A stretch of 64,000 nt of DNA from an uncultured Fluviicola sp. (GCF_902168135.1 NZ_CABHOL010000012.1:57978-121977); one strand, 5' to 3'; counted from the stretch's first letter, positions 1 to 9,355 are shown. The notes: a model not told the origin generated them from the letters alone. Numbers and translations: made by a program.

Positions 1-132
1 TCTGGTTGTATTAAAATCCTGGGCATTTGCTTTTTCTTTGGCAGTATTCCCGATGGACTTTACCAATCCCTGCTGTCCGAAACCAACGGAAGCTAAACAA
101 GATACGATTAACGCTAGTAGAAGTGCTTTCAT
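1..132 (-). CDS. Partial exported protein, N-terminal end only
   Basis: Only the first 44 codons lie in the window; the gene continues past the left edge. They begin MKALLLALIVSCLASVGFGQ, a clear Sec signal peptide with likely cleavage after residue 19. The mature start (about residues 20-44) is polar and contains a short KSIGNTAKEKANAQ segment. I do not recognise the family. A TACATTTG box 18 nt upstream of the ATG supports this start. Exported, function unknown. Confidence 0.6.
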   Translation of the reverse strand, partial: MKALLLALIVSCLASVGFGQQGLVKSIGNTAKEKANAQDFNTTR

Positions 133-150
133 AAGATCATTATTATCCGT

Positions 151-158
151 CAAATGTA
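151..158 (-). promoter_or_regulatory. Bacteroidota -7 box for the partial exported gene
   Basis: Reads TACATTTG on the minus strand, matching TAnnTTTG, 18 nt before the ATG at 132. No convincing -33 TTG at the expected distance. Confidence 0.4.
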
Positions 159-225
159 ATTAAACACGCGGAACAGGATATCTAAAAATTTGTGGTTCTT
201 TCCTTTCAGTGAGTAATTTCCCGAA

Positions 226-951
226 TCAGTTGATTCCTAAAACTTCCAGCAGTTCCATTTTCTTACTTCTGGACACACCGATTTCTTCCTGGTTGGACAA
301 GATTACAGAACCTCCTTCTCCCCGGATGTATTTCACCACCTGGTTCAGGTTCACTAAATGGGAATTGTGCAAACGAAAAAAGAAAGGGAAATCAACCAGT
401 TGTTTTTCGATTTCCTTCAGGGTTTTCGAAACAGTGATCTTGCGCTGGTGAAGGACGATGGTTGTATAATTGCCATCTGATTCACAACGGATGATTTGGT
501 CAACTTCGATGAGCTCTACCCCATTCAGCGATGAAATCGGAATTTTAGGTTTTAAGCCCATTCCGTTCAATCCCATAGATTTTCCTTCCGTGCGCTTCTT
601 TTTTACTCGTTGAACACTTTCCACCAGGTCTTCTGCATCGATGGGTTTTACCAGGTAATGGACAGCTCCCTGTTTAAAGCCTTCCAATGCGTATTCGTCA
701 TAAGCAGTAGTGAAAATCACATCCGCTTCTTTGTAGGTCAATACGTTCAATAATTCAAAGCCGTTCATCTTAGGCATTGATATATCAAGAAAGAGCAGGT
801 CCGGCTCTTCGGTATTAATTACTTCGACTGCGTCGATCGGATTTTGCAATTCTGCAATCACCTCTACATCAGGGCAAAACTTTCGAATTAATATAGCAGT
901 AGTTTCTAAACTGTGCCTTTCATCATCTACAATAATTGCACGTAATTTCAT
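226..951 (-). CDS. LytTR-family response regulator
   Basis: 241 aa. Receiver domain at about residues 3-118 with acidic pocket D9/D10, phospho-acceptor D56 (LLFLDISMP) and conserved K102 (VKP). A short linker leads to a LytTR DNA-binding domain at about 138-238 (ISSLNGVELIEVDQI, RLHNSHLVNLNQV). Such proteins bind pairs of direct repeats and act mainly as transcription activators. It starts 3 nt after the stop of the histidine kinase, so the two are almost certainly one operon and a cognate pair. A candidate LytTR direct repeat lies between the kinase gene and the divergent PKD/CHU_C gene, making that gene a possible target (inference). Confidence 0.93.
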   Translation of the reverse strand: MKLRAIIVDDERHSLETTAILIRKFCPDVEVIAELQNPIDAVEVINTEEPDLLFLDISMPKMNGFELLNVLTYKEADVIFTTAYDEYALEGFKQGAVHYLVKPIDAEDLVESVQRVKKKRTEGKSMGLNGMGLKPKIPISSLNGVELIEVDQIIRCESDGNYTTIVLHQRKITVSKTLKEIEKQLVDFPFFFRLHNSHLVNLNQVVKYIRGEGGSVILSNQEEIGVSRSKKMELLEVLGIN

Positions 952-954
952 ATT

Positions 955-3900
955 CTAGTTTGGAGTTTCAAAGTACAAGGTAACTAAAGTTCCGATTGCC
1001 CGACCATTTTCGTCAATTAAATCTTCAATTTCAAATTCGTTCTGTTTCTTCGTTCGTAAAGTCAGTGAGCGCAATCTATCCTTCGTAATCTGAAGACCGA
1101 CGCTTCCTTCTTTCAGCGAACGTTTACGGTTGTTTTCTTTGGCCTTCTCTCTTCCTATACCATTATCCTGCACCATTACGTACAATCCGCTGTGTTGTTT
1201 CTGGAAGGAGACCCGAATTTTCCCGCCTTCTTCGGTCCTTGGCATCAGGCCGTGCCAAATCGCGTTTTCAATAAAAGGCTGGATGATCATTGGCGGAATC
1301 TGGCAATCCAACACCTCCTGTCCGTCGATCTGGAGGTCAAAATCAAAATCCTGGTCGAATCGCAGACGTTCAAATTCCAGGTATAATTTCAGGGATTGGA
1401 TTTCATCATAAACCGTGATCATATCCTGGCGTGAGTAATTCAGGATCATACGCAGCAATTTGGAAAACTTAGCAATGTAATCAGCCGCATTATCTACCTC
1501 ATCTTTCAAAATAAACAAGCGGATCGAATTCAAACTATTGAACAGGAAATGCGGGTTCATTTGAGCTCTAAGCGCTCTGGACTCCAGTTCGTTGATCTGA
1601 AGGCTGAATTCCGCTTTCATCTGCTCGGTGCTTTGGATGCGTTTAATACGCGAACGCATGAAGAACCAGATACTAAAAGCAATAACCAGGGAAGCCAGGG
1701 TAATGAACCACCAGCGCCTCCAGAACGGTTTGGTGATTTTGAATGAATAGGAAGTAATTGTGGATTCATCTCCCTCCGCAACCTGTACCTGGAAAATATA
1801 CTTCCCACTGGGAAGATTGTGGTAAAGTGCTTCGTTCTTTTGATTCCCGTTGATCCATTTATTATCCAGTCCAAGCATGCGGTAACTCACCAGGTTATTC
1901 TCCGCATTTGAAAAATCCCGGATCCCGAATTCGAAAACAAGGTTATTCTGATCATAATCATACTTAAACTTATCTGTAGAGAACCTGCTCATTCCGTTCA
2001 TATCCCGGACCTGCATGATATAAGGGACCGCTTTTTTGCGAACTGGCAGCTGCTTGGAAAACTCACCGACGATGTAGGAATTTGACTGCAGGAAATAAAT
2101 TGAATCCGGAGTTATATTTATACTGAATATATCGTTAACCCCGTTCCGTTTTTCCAGGCTCTGAACTTTTCCGGAAATGGTATTCACGATGGCTATGCAA
2201 GACGGATTCAATATCCACAGCCTGTTTGAATGGTCGAGAACCAACTGGTTTACCTCATCATTCTGCAAACCGTTGAAAGACGTAAATTTGTTCTGAAGTT
2301 TTTTGGTCTTAAGGTCATAACACCAAACACCACTTGCACGCGTCCCGATCCATAACTTTTTTTGGGGACAGATTGCCAGACAAGTAATCTGGTCGGTATT
2401 TTCGTGGTTAAACAATTTTATACGCTCCAGTTGCCTTGATTGAATATGGTAACGGTACAATTGCTCATTTTCAGAAAAATAGACCGAATTGCCCTGGTTA
2501 ACCATTGTGAGCGGAAAATGTTCCCGGGTCTCATCCCGTTTGCTCTTTGTGGAAATGGAATAGATTCGGCTGAATGAGAAGTCGGAAAGCCGGTAACAAA
2601 GCAAACTGGCATCCAGGGTACCGATAAACAATAACGAATCCCCGACTAGCAGCGAATTCTGAAAACGCTTATCAATGGATTGATGGTCAGGATAGAGCAT
2701 TTTTTTCGCTATCCGGTATTGCGGATCAATACGCAAAAGACCGTTTGCCCCTACTACCACCATGCTTCCGTCTGCGAGGTAATAGAACGATTTCACATCA
2801 ACCAAACCATCCAACCGCAGCATTTCAGGACCATTACCCAATATACGTTTTAAAGTGGTAAACGAACCGTCTAAAAGCTGGTAACCATTCTTTTTATCCG
2901 GCGAATAGCGTACCGCATGCAATTGCATATCGGTTTTGATCTTTGTGCCATAAATCAATGATTCGTCATGCACAAAAAGTCCGGCATTGGAACTTGCAAT
3001 TGCCAGTTGAGAACCGAATTTGGTAATGTGAAAAGGCATCACAGCGCTTCTTTCCGATTCTTCGTATCGCACAAATTCTTTCTTGCTGGTGTCGAAAAGT
3101 ATGATCTCTTTATTCAAAATGCACAGATAAAGATACCTTGGGTCGCGCCATTCGATGGATGAAATTTCCTGGTATTTCAAATCGTCTATAGAGATCGGAA
3201 AAGATTTGAACAAGCCCTGGTATTGGTCAAAATACAGCAAACCTCCCTTTCTTAATCCGATAAACAAATTCCCTTTACTATCCTGGACGGCACAGGTCAT
3301 ATCATTCCGGTAACTGAAGGTCGACCCGGGATTGATATCGGTGGAACGTTTGAACTTAAAGGATTTCCATTGGCGTTTCCTTATCTCAAACTTGTATAAA
3401 CCGTCCATTGCACAAATCCATAATTTATCAGGATCCAATCGGTCGGGCACAATTTCATTTAAACCTGTGACTTTTTCGTCCGTTGGGTAGAATGAAAAAC
3501 GCCGGGTTTTCTTCTTTTTCGGGTCAAAAGAATAGAGTTTCCCCTCAACGGAAGTATACCAGATCGTTTTGTTTAAAATGGTCAAAGCACTGATACGGTT
3601 ACTCCCGAAGTATGGAATATTGCGTTTGTTGTAATTGGAAATGCGGAATGTCTCCGTTTCAATGGCTATCAATCCTTTGTTATAGGTAAAAGCCCAGATC
3701 GTTTTATCACCGTCAAAAACCAACCCCTGGATGTCGTTCGATGCGATGGAAAGGGAATCCACAGGATCGTGTTTGAAGTGAATGAAACGCTGCCCGTCAA
3801 ATCGTTCGATACCTTTTGGAGTCGCCAGCCAGATGAATCCTTTTTGGTCATAGGCAACATCCCTGATCTCATTCGAAATCAATCCGTTCTCTTTGGAATA

Positions 3901-3972
3901 CTGGATCAGGCCCCTCTGAGCGAAAAGAGAGAGATTTAACAGTGAAAAAAGCAACCAAAGCCGGAATTTCAT
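955..3972 (-). CDS. Beta-propeller sensor histidine kinase (LytS-type)
   Basis: 1005 aa. Signal peptide at 1-18 (LWLLFSLLNLSLFAQ). Residues about 20-650 form a periplasmic two-component-regulator propeller (motifs such as DQKGFIWLATPKGIERFDG and KLWIGTRASGVWCYD). A Y_Y_Y-like beta domain follows (about 680-745), then one membrane segment at about 754-773. The cytoplasmic kinase is His_kinase (LytS) type: MNPHFLFNSLNSIR with phospho-acceptor H808, and a C-terminal ATPase domain with N-box IENAIWHG and G-box DNGIGRE. The architecture resembles the sensor half of Bacteroidota hybrid two-component systems but without fused receiver or AraC domains; the separate LytTR regulator downstream takes that role. 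The ligand cannot be predicted from sequence. Confidence 0.93.
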   Translation of the reverse strand: MKFRLWLLFSLLNLSLFAQRGLIQYSKENGLISNEIRDVAYDQKGFIWLATPKGIERFDGQRFIHFKHDPVDSLSIASNDIQGLVFDGDKTIWAFTYNKGLIAIETETFRISNYNKRNIPYFGSNRISALTILNKTIWYTSVEGKLYSFDPKKKKTRRFSFYPTDEKVTGLNEIVPDRLDPDKLWICAMDGLYKFEIRKRQWKSFKFKRSTDINPGSTFSYRNDMTCAVQDSKGNLFIGLRKGGLLYFDQYQGLFKSFPISIDDLKYQEISSIEWRDPRYLYLCILNKEIILFDTSKKEFVRYEESERSAVMPFHITKFGSQLAIASSNAGLFVHDESLIYGTKIKTDMQLHAVRYSPDKKNGYQLLDGSFTTLKRILGNGPEMLRLDGLVDVKSFYYLADGSMVVVGANGLLRIDPQYRIAKKMLYPDHQSIDKRFQNSLLVGDSLLFIGTLDASLLCYRLSDFSFSRIYSISTKSKRDETREHFPLTMVNQGNSVYFSENEQLYRYHIQSRQLERIKLFNHENTDQITCLAICPQKKLWIGTRASGVWCYDLKTKKLQNKFTSFNGLQNDEVNQLVLDHSNRLWILNPSCIAIVNTISGKVQSLEKRNGVNDIFSINITPDSIYFLQSNSYIVGEFSKQLPVRKKAVPYIMQVRDMNGMSRFSTDKFKYDYDQNNLVFEFGIRDFSNAENNLVSYRMLGLDNKWINGNQKNEALYHNLPSGKYIFQVQVAEGDESTITSYSFKITKPFWRRWWFITLASLVIAFSIWFFMRSRIKRIQSTEQMKAEFSLQINELESRALRAQMNPHFLFNSLNSIRLFILKDEVDNAADYIAKFSKLLRMILNYSRQDMITVYDEIQSLKLYLEFERLRFDQDFDFDLQIDGQEVLDCQIPPMIIQPFIENAIWHGLMPRTEEGGKIRVSFQKQHSGLYVMVQDNGIGREKAKENNRKRSLKEGSVGLQITKDRLRSLTLRTKKQNEFEIEDLIDENGRAIGTLVTLYFETPN

Positions 3973-4070
3973 GTCACCAATTTCGAAACTATATTTTAAA
4001 TAACGTTCGTTTTTGGATAAGAATATTATCTGTTTACTTTTCGATTGGCATGAACTTTGATTAAAATTAT

Positions 4071-4100
4071 CCCGTTAACATGATAAATTAAACCGTTTAA
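4071..4100 (+). promoter_or_regulatory. Candidate LytTR-binding direct repeat
   Basis: Two 9-nt half-sites CCCGTTAAC (4071-4079) and ACCGTTTAA (4092-4100) share the central CGTT and are offset by 21 bp, the spacing expected for LytTR regulators. The second matches the known consensus at 8 of 9 positions. It also sits in a 15-bp dyad, ATTAAAC-C-GTTTAAT, at 4087-4101. Located between the sensor operon and the divergent PKD/CHU_C gene. Confidence 0.35.
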
Positions 4101-4168
4101 TCAATAGAGGCACAAACTTTTAACGATTAAAAAAAAATTACTGAATTTTATACTGCTTTTCTCCGCTT

Positions 4169-6853
4169 ATGTGTAAAAACCTCATACTGTTATTCCTGAT
4201 TTTCTGGTCGATTCCGTCCCAGGCATCACACATTGTGGGAGGCGAAATTTATTACGACTACCTGGGCAACAATAATTATCGTTTCTACATAGCACTTTAC
4301 CGTGATTGCGCTTCTACCGGTGCCTCTTATGATTCTCCCATGCCATTGAGTGTTTTTACGGGTACGGGAATCCGGATATCGGATGAGAATGTTACTTTCC
4401 CCGGAAGCACTGTTCTTCCAATCATATTCAACAATCCCTGTATTACAGCTCCGAGCGGTATTTGTACCGAAAGAGCCATTTATACCGTAATCCTGAATTT
4501 ACCGCCTTCCGTGAGCGGATATATTGTGGCTTACCAGCGTTGCTGCCGCGGGCCTAATATCACGAACCTGGTGAGTCCGGACGATACCGGTTTAACGATC
4601 AAGGCAATCATTCCTCCGGGAGGTCAAAACCAGTACATCAACAGTTCTGCACGTTTCGTAAACTACCCGCCATTGGTTATCTGTAATAATGAGAACCTGA
4701 ACTTCGACCACAGTGCGACGGATCCCGACGGAGACAGTTTGTCTTATGAATTGGTAACACCGCATGCCGGCGCAAACTCCTTGAACCCGGCTCCGAATCC
4801 TATTCCCAATCCTCCATACCCGGATGTAGTCTGGGGAGGTTCTTTCAACCAGGCAGTTCCGCTTGGCCCGGGCTCAACTACAACTATCAACCCGGTAACG
4901 GGACAATTGTTTGTAGATGCGAACAACCTGGGACTTTACGTTGTCGGAATCCGGGTGAATGAATGGAGAGACGGGGTTTTGATCAGTTACGTAACCAGGG
5001 ATTTCCTCTTTCGTGTTGTAAACTGTAATGTACAGCTTTCTGCAATTGTAACGGAACAGGAAGATACCCCCGGATTTATTTCTTATTGCCAGGGATTGAG
5101 CTTTACCTTCGAAAATCAAAGTTTCGGGGCATCCAGCTATTATTGGGATTTTGGTGTTAGCGGAATTACAACGGACAATAGTACGGCTTTTGAACCTACT
5201 TATCTTTTCCCACAGCCGGGAACTTATAATGTCATGCTGGTTGCAAATCCCGGATGGCCTTGTACCGACACTACTTATATGGAATTGATCCTTCAAAATC
5301 CTTTCGAAGTCGATTTTACGTTTGCTGATTCTACCTGTTTTATAGATAATACACTTGATTTCCAAAGCCAGATCATCAACGGTCCGCCTGCAACGCAATT
5401 CAGCTGGGATTTCGGCCCGAATGCCACCCCGGGAACATCTACGGCTGCAACCGTGAATAATGTCGCATTCAGTTCGTCGACCGGGAATGTTGTAACCCTG
5501 ATCGGGACATACGATGTTTGTGCGGATACTGTTTCGAAGCCTATTTTCTTCTACGACAAGCCGGATCCGCAGGTCGGGTTCCAAACAAATCATGAGTGTA
5601 TCGGGTATACACAGACCTTTGCCAACAATTCAACCGGGGCCATGTTGAACTATTCCTGGGATTTTGGTGTTCCGGGAATCACAACAGATGTCAGTACGGC
5701 AGTTTCGCCAACATATACTTTCCCTGCAGAAGGTACCTACCCGATTACTTTAATTGCTAGCAGCGGACCAAACTGCTCCGATACGATGGTCCAAAACATT
5801 ACGATCTACGAACCGTTGAATGTTTCGTTTACACACAATGATTCCCTTTGCGTAACTAATAATAGTTTCAATTTTGTGGGGAACGTTACCGGCCCGTCAA
5901 TCACCCAATATTCCTGGGATTTCGGAAGTCACGCGAATCCGTCCAATGCAACAAGTCTGAATGTAAATAATGTGGTTTATGATACCTCGGGAAGTTACCC
6001 GGTAACTCTAACTGCAAGCTTTCTGAATTGTTCGGAAAGCGCTGAATCAAGCGTATTCATTTTCTCTGTTCCAACGGTTGGATTTACGATCAGTGATGAG
6101 TTAAAGTGTGAACCTTATCCTGCTCAATTCATCAATTTGAGCCAATACGAAGCACCGTTGCTGTATTCCTGGACATTTGGTGACGGCGGTACCAGCACTG
6201 AAGAAAATCCGCTGTATATTTACTATAACGCGGGAACTTATTCGGTCGAACTGACAGTCATATCAACCGTTGGCTGTGTGGACACCTTTGTGCTTTTGCA
6301 ACAGGATCTGGTTACCATTCACCCGAAACCGGTAGCAGATTTCTCAGTAGATAAAACAGAAACCACTATTTGTGATTCGCAAGTACAGTTTACGGATTTA
6401 TCACAGGGAGCAACCCATATTTCTTATTTCTTCAACGAATTTAACTCCGGAAGTACAGATCCGAATCCGGTACACACTTATTTTTCGGATGGAATGCATT
6501 ACCCGACTCAGATTGTATTCAATCAATTCGGCTGCAGCGATACCACTTTCCGAAGCATTGCTATTGAACCTTTCGTGGTTTATGTTCCGAATACCTTTAC
6601 CCCTGATGGAAATGAGCACAACAATGATTTCTATCCGAAAATGGGATTAGAACCTGTTGAATGGGATATGAAAATATTCAACCGCTGGGGAGAAGAAGTT
6701 TATCGCTCTACTGATTACCGGGAGCGCTGGGACGGAACGTTTGCCGGAATTCCATGTAAGGACGATATTTACAGTTATGTGATTACATATACTTCCTGCG
6801 CACCTTATGCAAACGCTGAAGTGATCACAGGACATGTAACGCTATTGCGTTAA
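4169..6853 (+). CDS. PKD-repeat surface protein with type B T9SS C-terminal domain
   Basis: 894 aa. Signal peptide at 1-19 (LILLFLIFWSIPSQAS). The N-terminal region (about 20-290), beginning SHIVGGEIYYDYLG, is of a kind common in Bacteroidota surface proteins. About six PKD-like domains follow, each marked by W-D/T-F-G and a GTY motif (SYYWDFG, QFSWDFG, NYSWDFG, QYSWDFG, YSWTFGDGG). The last ~90 residues are a CHU_C domain (VPNTFTPDGNEHNN, IFNRWGEEVY, WDGTF, GHVTLLR), a secretion signal for the type IX system. Predicted cell-surface or secreted, probably adhesive. No catalytic motif seen. It is divergent from the LytTR two-component operon and may be controlled by it. The next gene is convergent and separated by the dispersed repeat. 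Confidence 0.9.
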   Translation: MCKNLILLFLIFWSIPSQASHIVGGEIYYDYLGNNNYRFYIALYRDCASTGASYDSPMPLSVFTGTGIRISDENVTFPGSTVLPIIFNNPCITAPSGICTERAIYTVILNLPPSVSGYIVAYQRCCRGPNITNLVSPDDTGLTIKAIIPPGGQNQYINSSARFVNYPPLVICNNENLNFDHSATDPDGDSLSYELVTPHAGANSLNPAPNPIPNPPYPDVVWGGSFNQAVPLGPGSTTTINPVTGQLFVDANNLGLYVVGIRVNEWRDGVLISYVTRDFLFRVVNCNVQLSAIVTEQEDTPGFISYCQGLSFTFENQSFGASSYYWDFGVSGITTDNSTAFEPTYLFPQPGTYNVMLVANPGWPCTDTTYMELILQNPFEVDFTFADSTCFIDNTLDFQSQIINGPPATQFSWDFGPNATPGTSTAATVNNVAFSSSTGNVVTLIGTYDVCADTVSKPIFFYDKPDPQVGFQTNHECIGYTQTFANNSTGAMLNYSWDFGVPGITTDVSTAVSPTYTFPAEGTYPITLIASSGPNCSDTMVQNITIYEPLNVSFTHNDSLCVTNNSFNFVGNVTGPSITQYSWDFGSHANPSNATSLNVNNVVYDTSGSYPVTLTASFLNCSESAESSVFIFSVPTVGFTISDELKCEPYPAQFINLSQYEAPLLYSWTFGDGGTSTEENPLYIYYNAGTYSVELTVISTVGCVDTFVLLQQDLVTIHPKPVADFSVDKTETTICDSQVQFTDLSQGATHISYFFNEFNSGSTDPNPVHTYFSDGMHYPTQIVFNQFGCSDTTFRSIAIEPFVVYVPNTFTPDGNEHNNDFYPKMGLEPVEWDMKIFNRWGEEVYRSTDYRERWDGTFAGIPCKDDIYSYVITYTSCAPYANAEVITGHVTLLR

Positions 6854-6956
6854 TTGAGAATTGTAAAATTGAAAAGTTTTAGAATAATCAGTAAGTAGAA
6901 CAATTTACTTTCCTTGAAAGAATAATTCCCGTTTCAATTATCCATGCGCCTACGCT

Positions 6957-7030
6957 GACCTTGCTCCACCATCTGCGTGCCGCTGAAGCTTTAGCAGAGG
7001 CGCAAGCGGTTACGCAAAGGTGAAGAGCTT
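6957..7030 (+). repeat. Dispersed repeat, copy A
   Basis: This 74-bp segment is identical, in inverted orientation, to 42575-42648. Similarity continues weakly on both sides (about 6945-7041). It is much richer in G and C than the surrounding spacer and is built from short related words (GCGCAAGCG, GCTGAAGCTTTAGC, GAGCTTTAGC) that can fold. It lies between convergent genes, 26 nt from the stop of the haemoglobin gene. Confidence 0.85.
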
Positions 7031-7056
7031 TAGCGCAAGCGTTTTTAAATTTTCAA

Positions 7057-7404
7057 TTATTTAAGAAATTTCGTTTTCATCGTCCAGGCAATGAGCGTGG
7101 AGCGCTGTTTTGCCAATTCGGCTTTTTCCCCGACAAAGAACTGATCCACTGTTTCATGGAATAATTTCAGCCAGCGGTCAAAGGATGCTTCATCCAGGTT
7201 CAGGCTCGCATGCTTTTCCATCATATTGGCACTGTAACCGGCTTCGTCCAGCAAAATAAAACTCCAAAACTGCACCACCCGGGGTAAATGTTCCTTCAGG
7301 TTAAGATGGGTAAAAAAATGAGAAACCAGTTCATCCTTTACCAGTTTTTGGTAGAAAACATCTATTAGTAATTCGACATCTGCTTTTGTTTCGATCTCTT
7401 TCAT
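7057..7404 (-). CDS. Group III truncated haemoglobin
   Basis: 115 aa, a usual length for a truncated globin. Y18 at the B10 position (IDVFYQKLV), F30/F31, W47 (VQFWSFILL) and the proximal haem ligand H65 (MEKHASL) are in register with group III (trHbP) proteins, as is the later FDRWLKLFHETVD. Cytoplasmic haem protein; family members bind O2 or NO and are linked to microaerobic or nitrosative physiology, but the exact role here is not known. Convergent with the upstream surface-protein gene. A TACTTTTG box lies only 4 nt before the ATG, so the mRNA may be leaderless. Confidence 0.9.
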   Translation of the reverse strand: MKEIETKADVELLIDVFYQKLVKDELVSHFFTHLNLKEHLPRVVQFWSFILLDEAGYSANMMEKHASLNLDEASFDRWLKLFHETVDQFFVGEKAELAKQRSTLIAWTMKTKFLK

Positions 7405-7408
7405 AGTT

Positions 7409-7416
7409 CAAAAGTA
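7409..7416 (-). promoter_or_regulatory. -7 box of the truncated haemoglobin gene
   Basis: TACTTTTG on the minus strand, a perfect TAnnTTTG, followed by AACT and then the ATG. The predicted transcription start falls at or next to the start codon. Confidence 0.45.
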
Positions 7417-7614
7417 ACGCTCTTCGGAAGAAGAAAATCTGATAAAAATCAGTTTATCTGCAGATGACATTTCGAAGAAAAGATTCTTCGTCTTCATTTT
7501 TTTTTCAAAAACCTTGTTTACCTTTTTGAAATCCGGACATTACCTGATAATTATCCATACTTCGTAGTTTTTTAGTTTAGTTTTTTTAGCTGCCACCCAA
7601 ATCTAAAACCCAAA

Positions 7615-7650
7615 ACAAAAAGCATCCGTCAATTGACGGATGCTTTTTGT
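7615..7650. terminator. Palindromic terminator in a divergent intergenic region
   Basis: Perfect 36-bp palindrome: ACAAAAAGCATCCGTCAA and its exact complement, with A and T runs that would work in either direction. It lies between two divergent genes (haemoglobin and the secreted protein at 7719), so it has no obvious upstream gene to terminate. It may end a short transcript or attenuate the leader of the downstream gene. Confidence 0.75.
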
Positions 7651-7718
7651 ATCTAAAGGGCTAAAATGTTACCTTTTTCTATTTTCTACATTATAGCATG
7701 GAACCTAAAAAAGAACTT

Positions 7719-9293
7719 ATGAAACCTTTTATTCTTATTCCGATCATTTTTATAGCTCAAATAGGTTGGTCTCAAACCGATCACAAACAACAAGAAGTCG
7801 TAAAAGTTGAAGCAAAAGAGAAAAATTGCATCGAAATTCCCAGTTCATTCTCTCATGAGACCATTTACGAATCCAAATCATTGGGTCAACTTCAATCAAA
7901 AAAGATAACGCGTGTCGAATTGATTTACACCCGGTTTAAGGAAAACCCGGATTTTGACCAGGTCCAATTAAATGAAGACCGGATGTACCGGCTACAACAA
8001 TTACTGCCAAGGTTAAAAACTGATCATCCTGAAATTATTTGGATTGAACAAACCGGAGCAGAAACGCGTGTAGAGGCTGCGAATTATTTTCATGGTTTCC
8101 GTTTATACACCGGAGGAGAATCTACAAAGAATGCTTTTGCCCGAGTTTCGAGAGAAGATAAATCAAATCCTTCAAGCATGTTCACTATCGACAATTCCCT
8201 GGGTGGAACATTCTCACATCCCAGCGGAACACAAATTCATATTCCTGCAGATGCAGTTGTTTATGAAGACGGTAAAAAGGTGATTGGATCTTATACCTTT
8301 AGCTATCGGGAATACAAGGATCCTGCAGAAATGGCGTTCTCCGGAATTCCAATGACTTACAGTGATAAGACGGGAAATTATCAATTCAATTCAGCCGGCA
8401 TGTATGAAATACGTGGAACAAAAGAGGGAAAATCCCTCAAACTGCAAAAAGATGTGGCTGTTGATTTCAATTGCACGAAAAAGGAAGCAGGTATCAATTT
8501 CTACCAGATGGACGACAAGTCCGGTGAATGGGCCGTTCTAAACAAGGATTTGTTTAATCTGGGTAATCATGCAAATCCGGTTGAGAACGGAGTTGTTAAT
8601 AAGAATCGGATTAAGAGAGACTCAAATCCGGAAGATGAAACCAGGCTGTCTTGGACAAAAACCAAACCTTACTCAACGATTACGCTACGTGAAGATACCC
8701 GGAAAGCTTATCGCAATTTGATAAAAAAGGAACCACAAAAAATTCAAGAAAGTGTTGCACAGGATCTTTCAGATAATTACGAATTGAAAGTACGTCCGGA
8801 ATATGTGGAAGCTTTGGTCCAACTGATCCTTGATGAAACCAACAGGATGGAATGGGATAACAATGCTATTGAAGGCGATCAAAACAACACTCTTTTAGGA
8901 GGATCCGACAAAGGACATCAATATCCGAATTTAGTCAGAGGACTGAATTCTCCGGCCTTCGGAGTCTACAACTGTGACCAGATCTACCGGGTTCAAAACC
9001 AGGTAGCTATCTCTCCGAAATACCTGGATGCATCGACTAAAAAGCAAATCAAGAATCAAGATATTGTTTGTTTGATCGACAAGGACATCAACGCTTCGTT
9101 TAGTTTTGATCCGAACCAGATTACATGCAATTCCAAGGGAAAAAATATTTTCCTGTTGTTTACCGAAACCGGGGAAATCTATGCCTTTCAATCAACCGTA
9201 GATTTCACGAAAAAAGAACCTGTTTTACAAATGGAAAAAATCACTGATAGAATTAAATCATCAGATGATTTGAAAAACTATCTTCAAATCTGA
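7719..9293 (+). CDS. Secreted protein of unknown function with IPADA beta-domain
   Basis: 524 aa from the chosen start. An ATG 21 nt upstream is in frame, but the signal peptide begins at the second one (MKPFILIPIIFIAQIGWSQT). A ZU5-like segment in the middle contains SHPSGTQIHIPADAVV, then SYREYKDPAEMAFSGIPMTY and FNSAGMYEIRG. This motif set occurs in many large exported Bacteroidota proteins of unknown role. The C-terminal half is rich in charged and polar residues. No T9SS sorting domain, lipobox or catalytic signature seen. Monocistronic, with a weak bidirectional terminator after it. Confidence 0.7.
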   Translation: MKPFILIPIIFIAQIGWSQTDHKQQEVVKVEAKEKNCIEIPSSFSHETIYESKSLGQLQSKKITRVELIYTRFKENPDFDQVQLNEDRMYRLQQLLPRLKTDHPEIIWIEQTGAETRVEAANYFHGFRLYTGGESTKNAFARVSREDKSNPSSMFTIDNSLGGTFSHPSGTQIHIPADAVVYEDGKKVIGSYTFSYREYKDPAEMAFSGIPMTYSDKTGNYQFNSAGMYEIRGTKEGKSLKLQKDVAVDFNCTKKEAGINFYQMDDKSGEWAVLNKDLFNLGNHANPVENGVVNKNRIKRDSNPEDETRLSWTKTKPYSTITLREDTRKAYRNLIKKEPQKIQESVAQDLSDNYELKVRPEYVEALVQLILDETNRMEWDNNAIEGDQNNTLLGGSDKGHQYPNLVRGLNSPAFGVYNCDQIYRVQNQVAISPKYLDASTKKQIKNQDIVCLIDKDINASFSFDPNQITCNSKGKNIFLLFTETGEIYAFQSTVDFTKKEPVLQMEKITDRIKSSDDLKNYLQI

Positions 9294-9312
9294 TCTTCCC
9301 GGAGTATTAAAA

Positions 9313-9355
9313 AAGGGTTCAAAAGTTTAAAAACCTTCAGAACCCTTACTTTTTA
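9313..9355. terminator. Weak bidirectional terminator between convergent genes
   Basis: Inverted repeat AAGGGTTC (9313-9320) / GAACCCTT (9340-9347) with a 19-nt loop and T-rich ends on both strands, between the secreted-protein gene and the carbonic-anhydrase-like gene. Confidence 0.45.

Noticed and set aside
4874..5593. 239-aa antisense frame inside the PKD/CHU_C gene
   Set aside because: Arg-rich composition without family similarity, fully overlapped by a well-supported gene.
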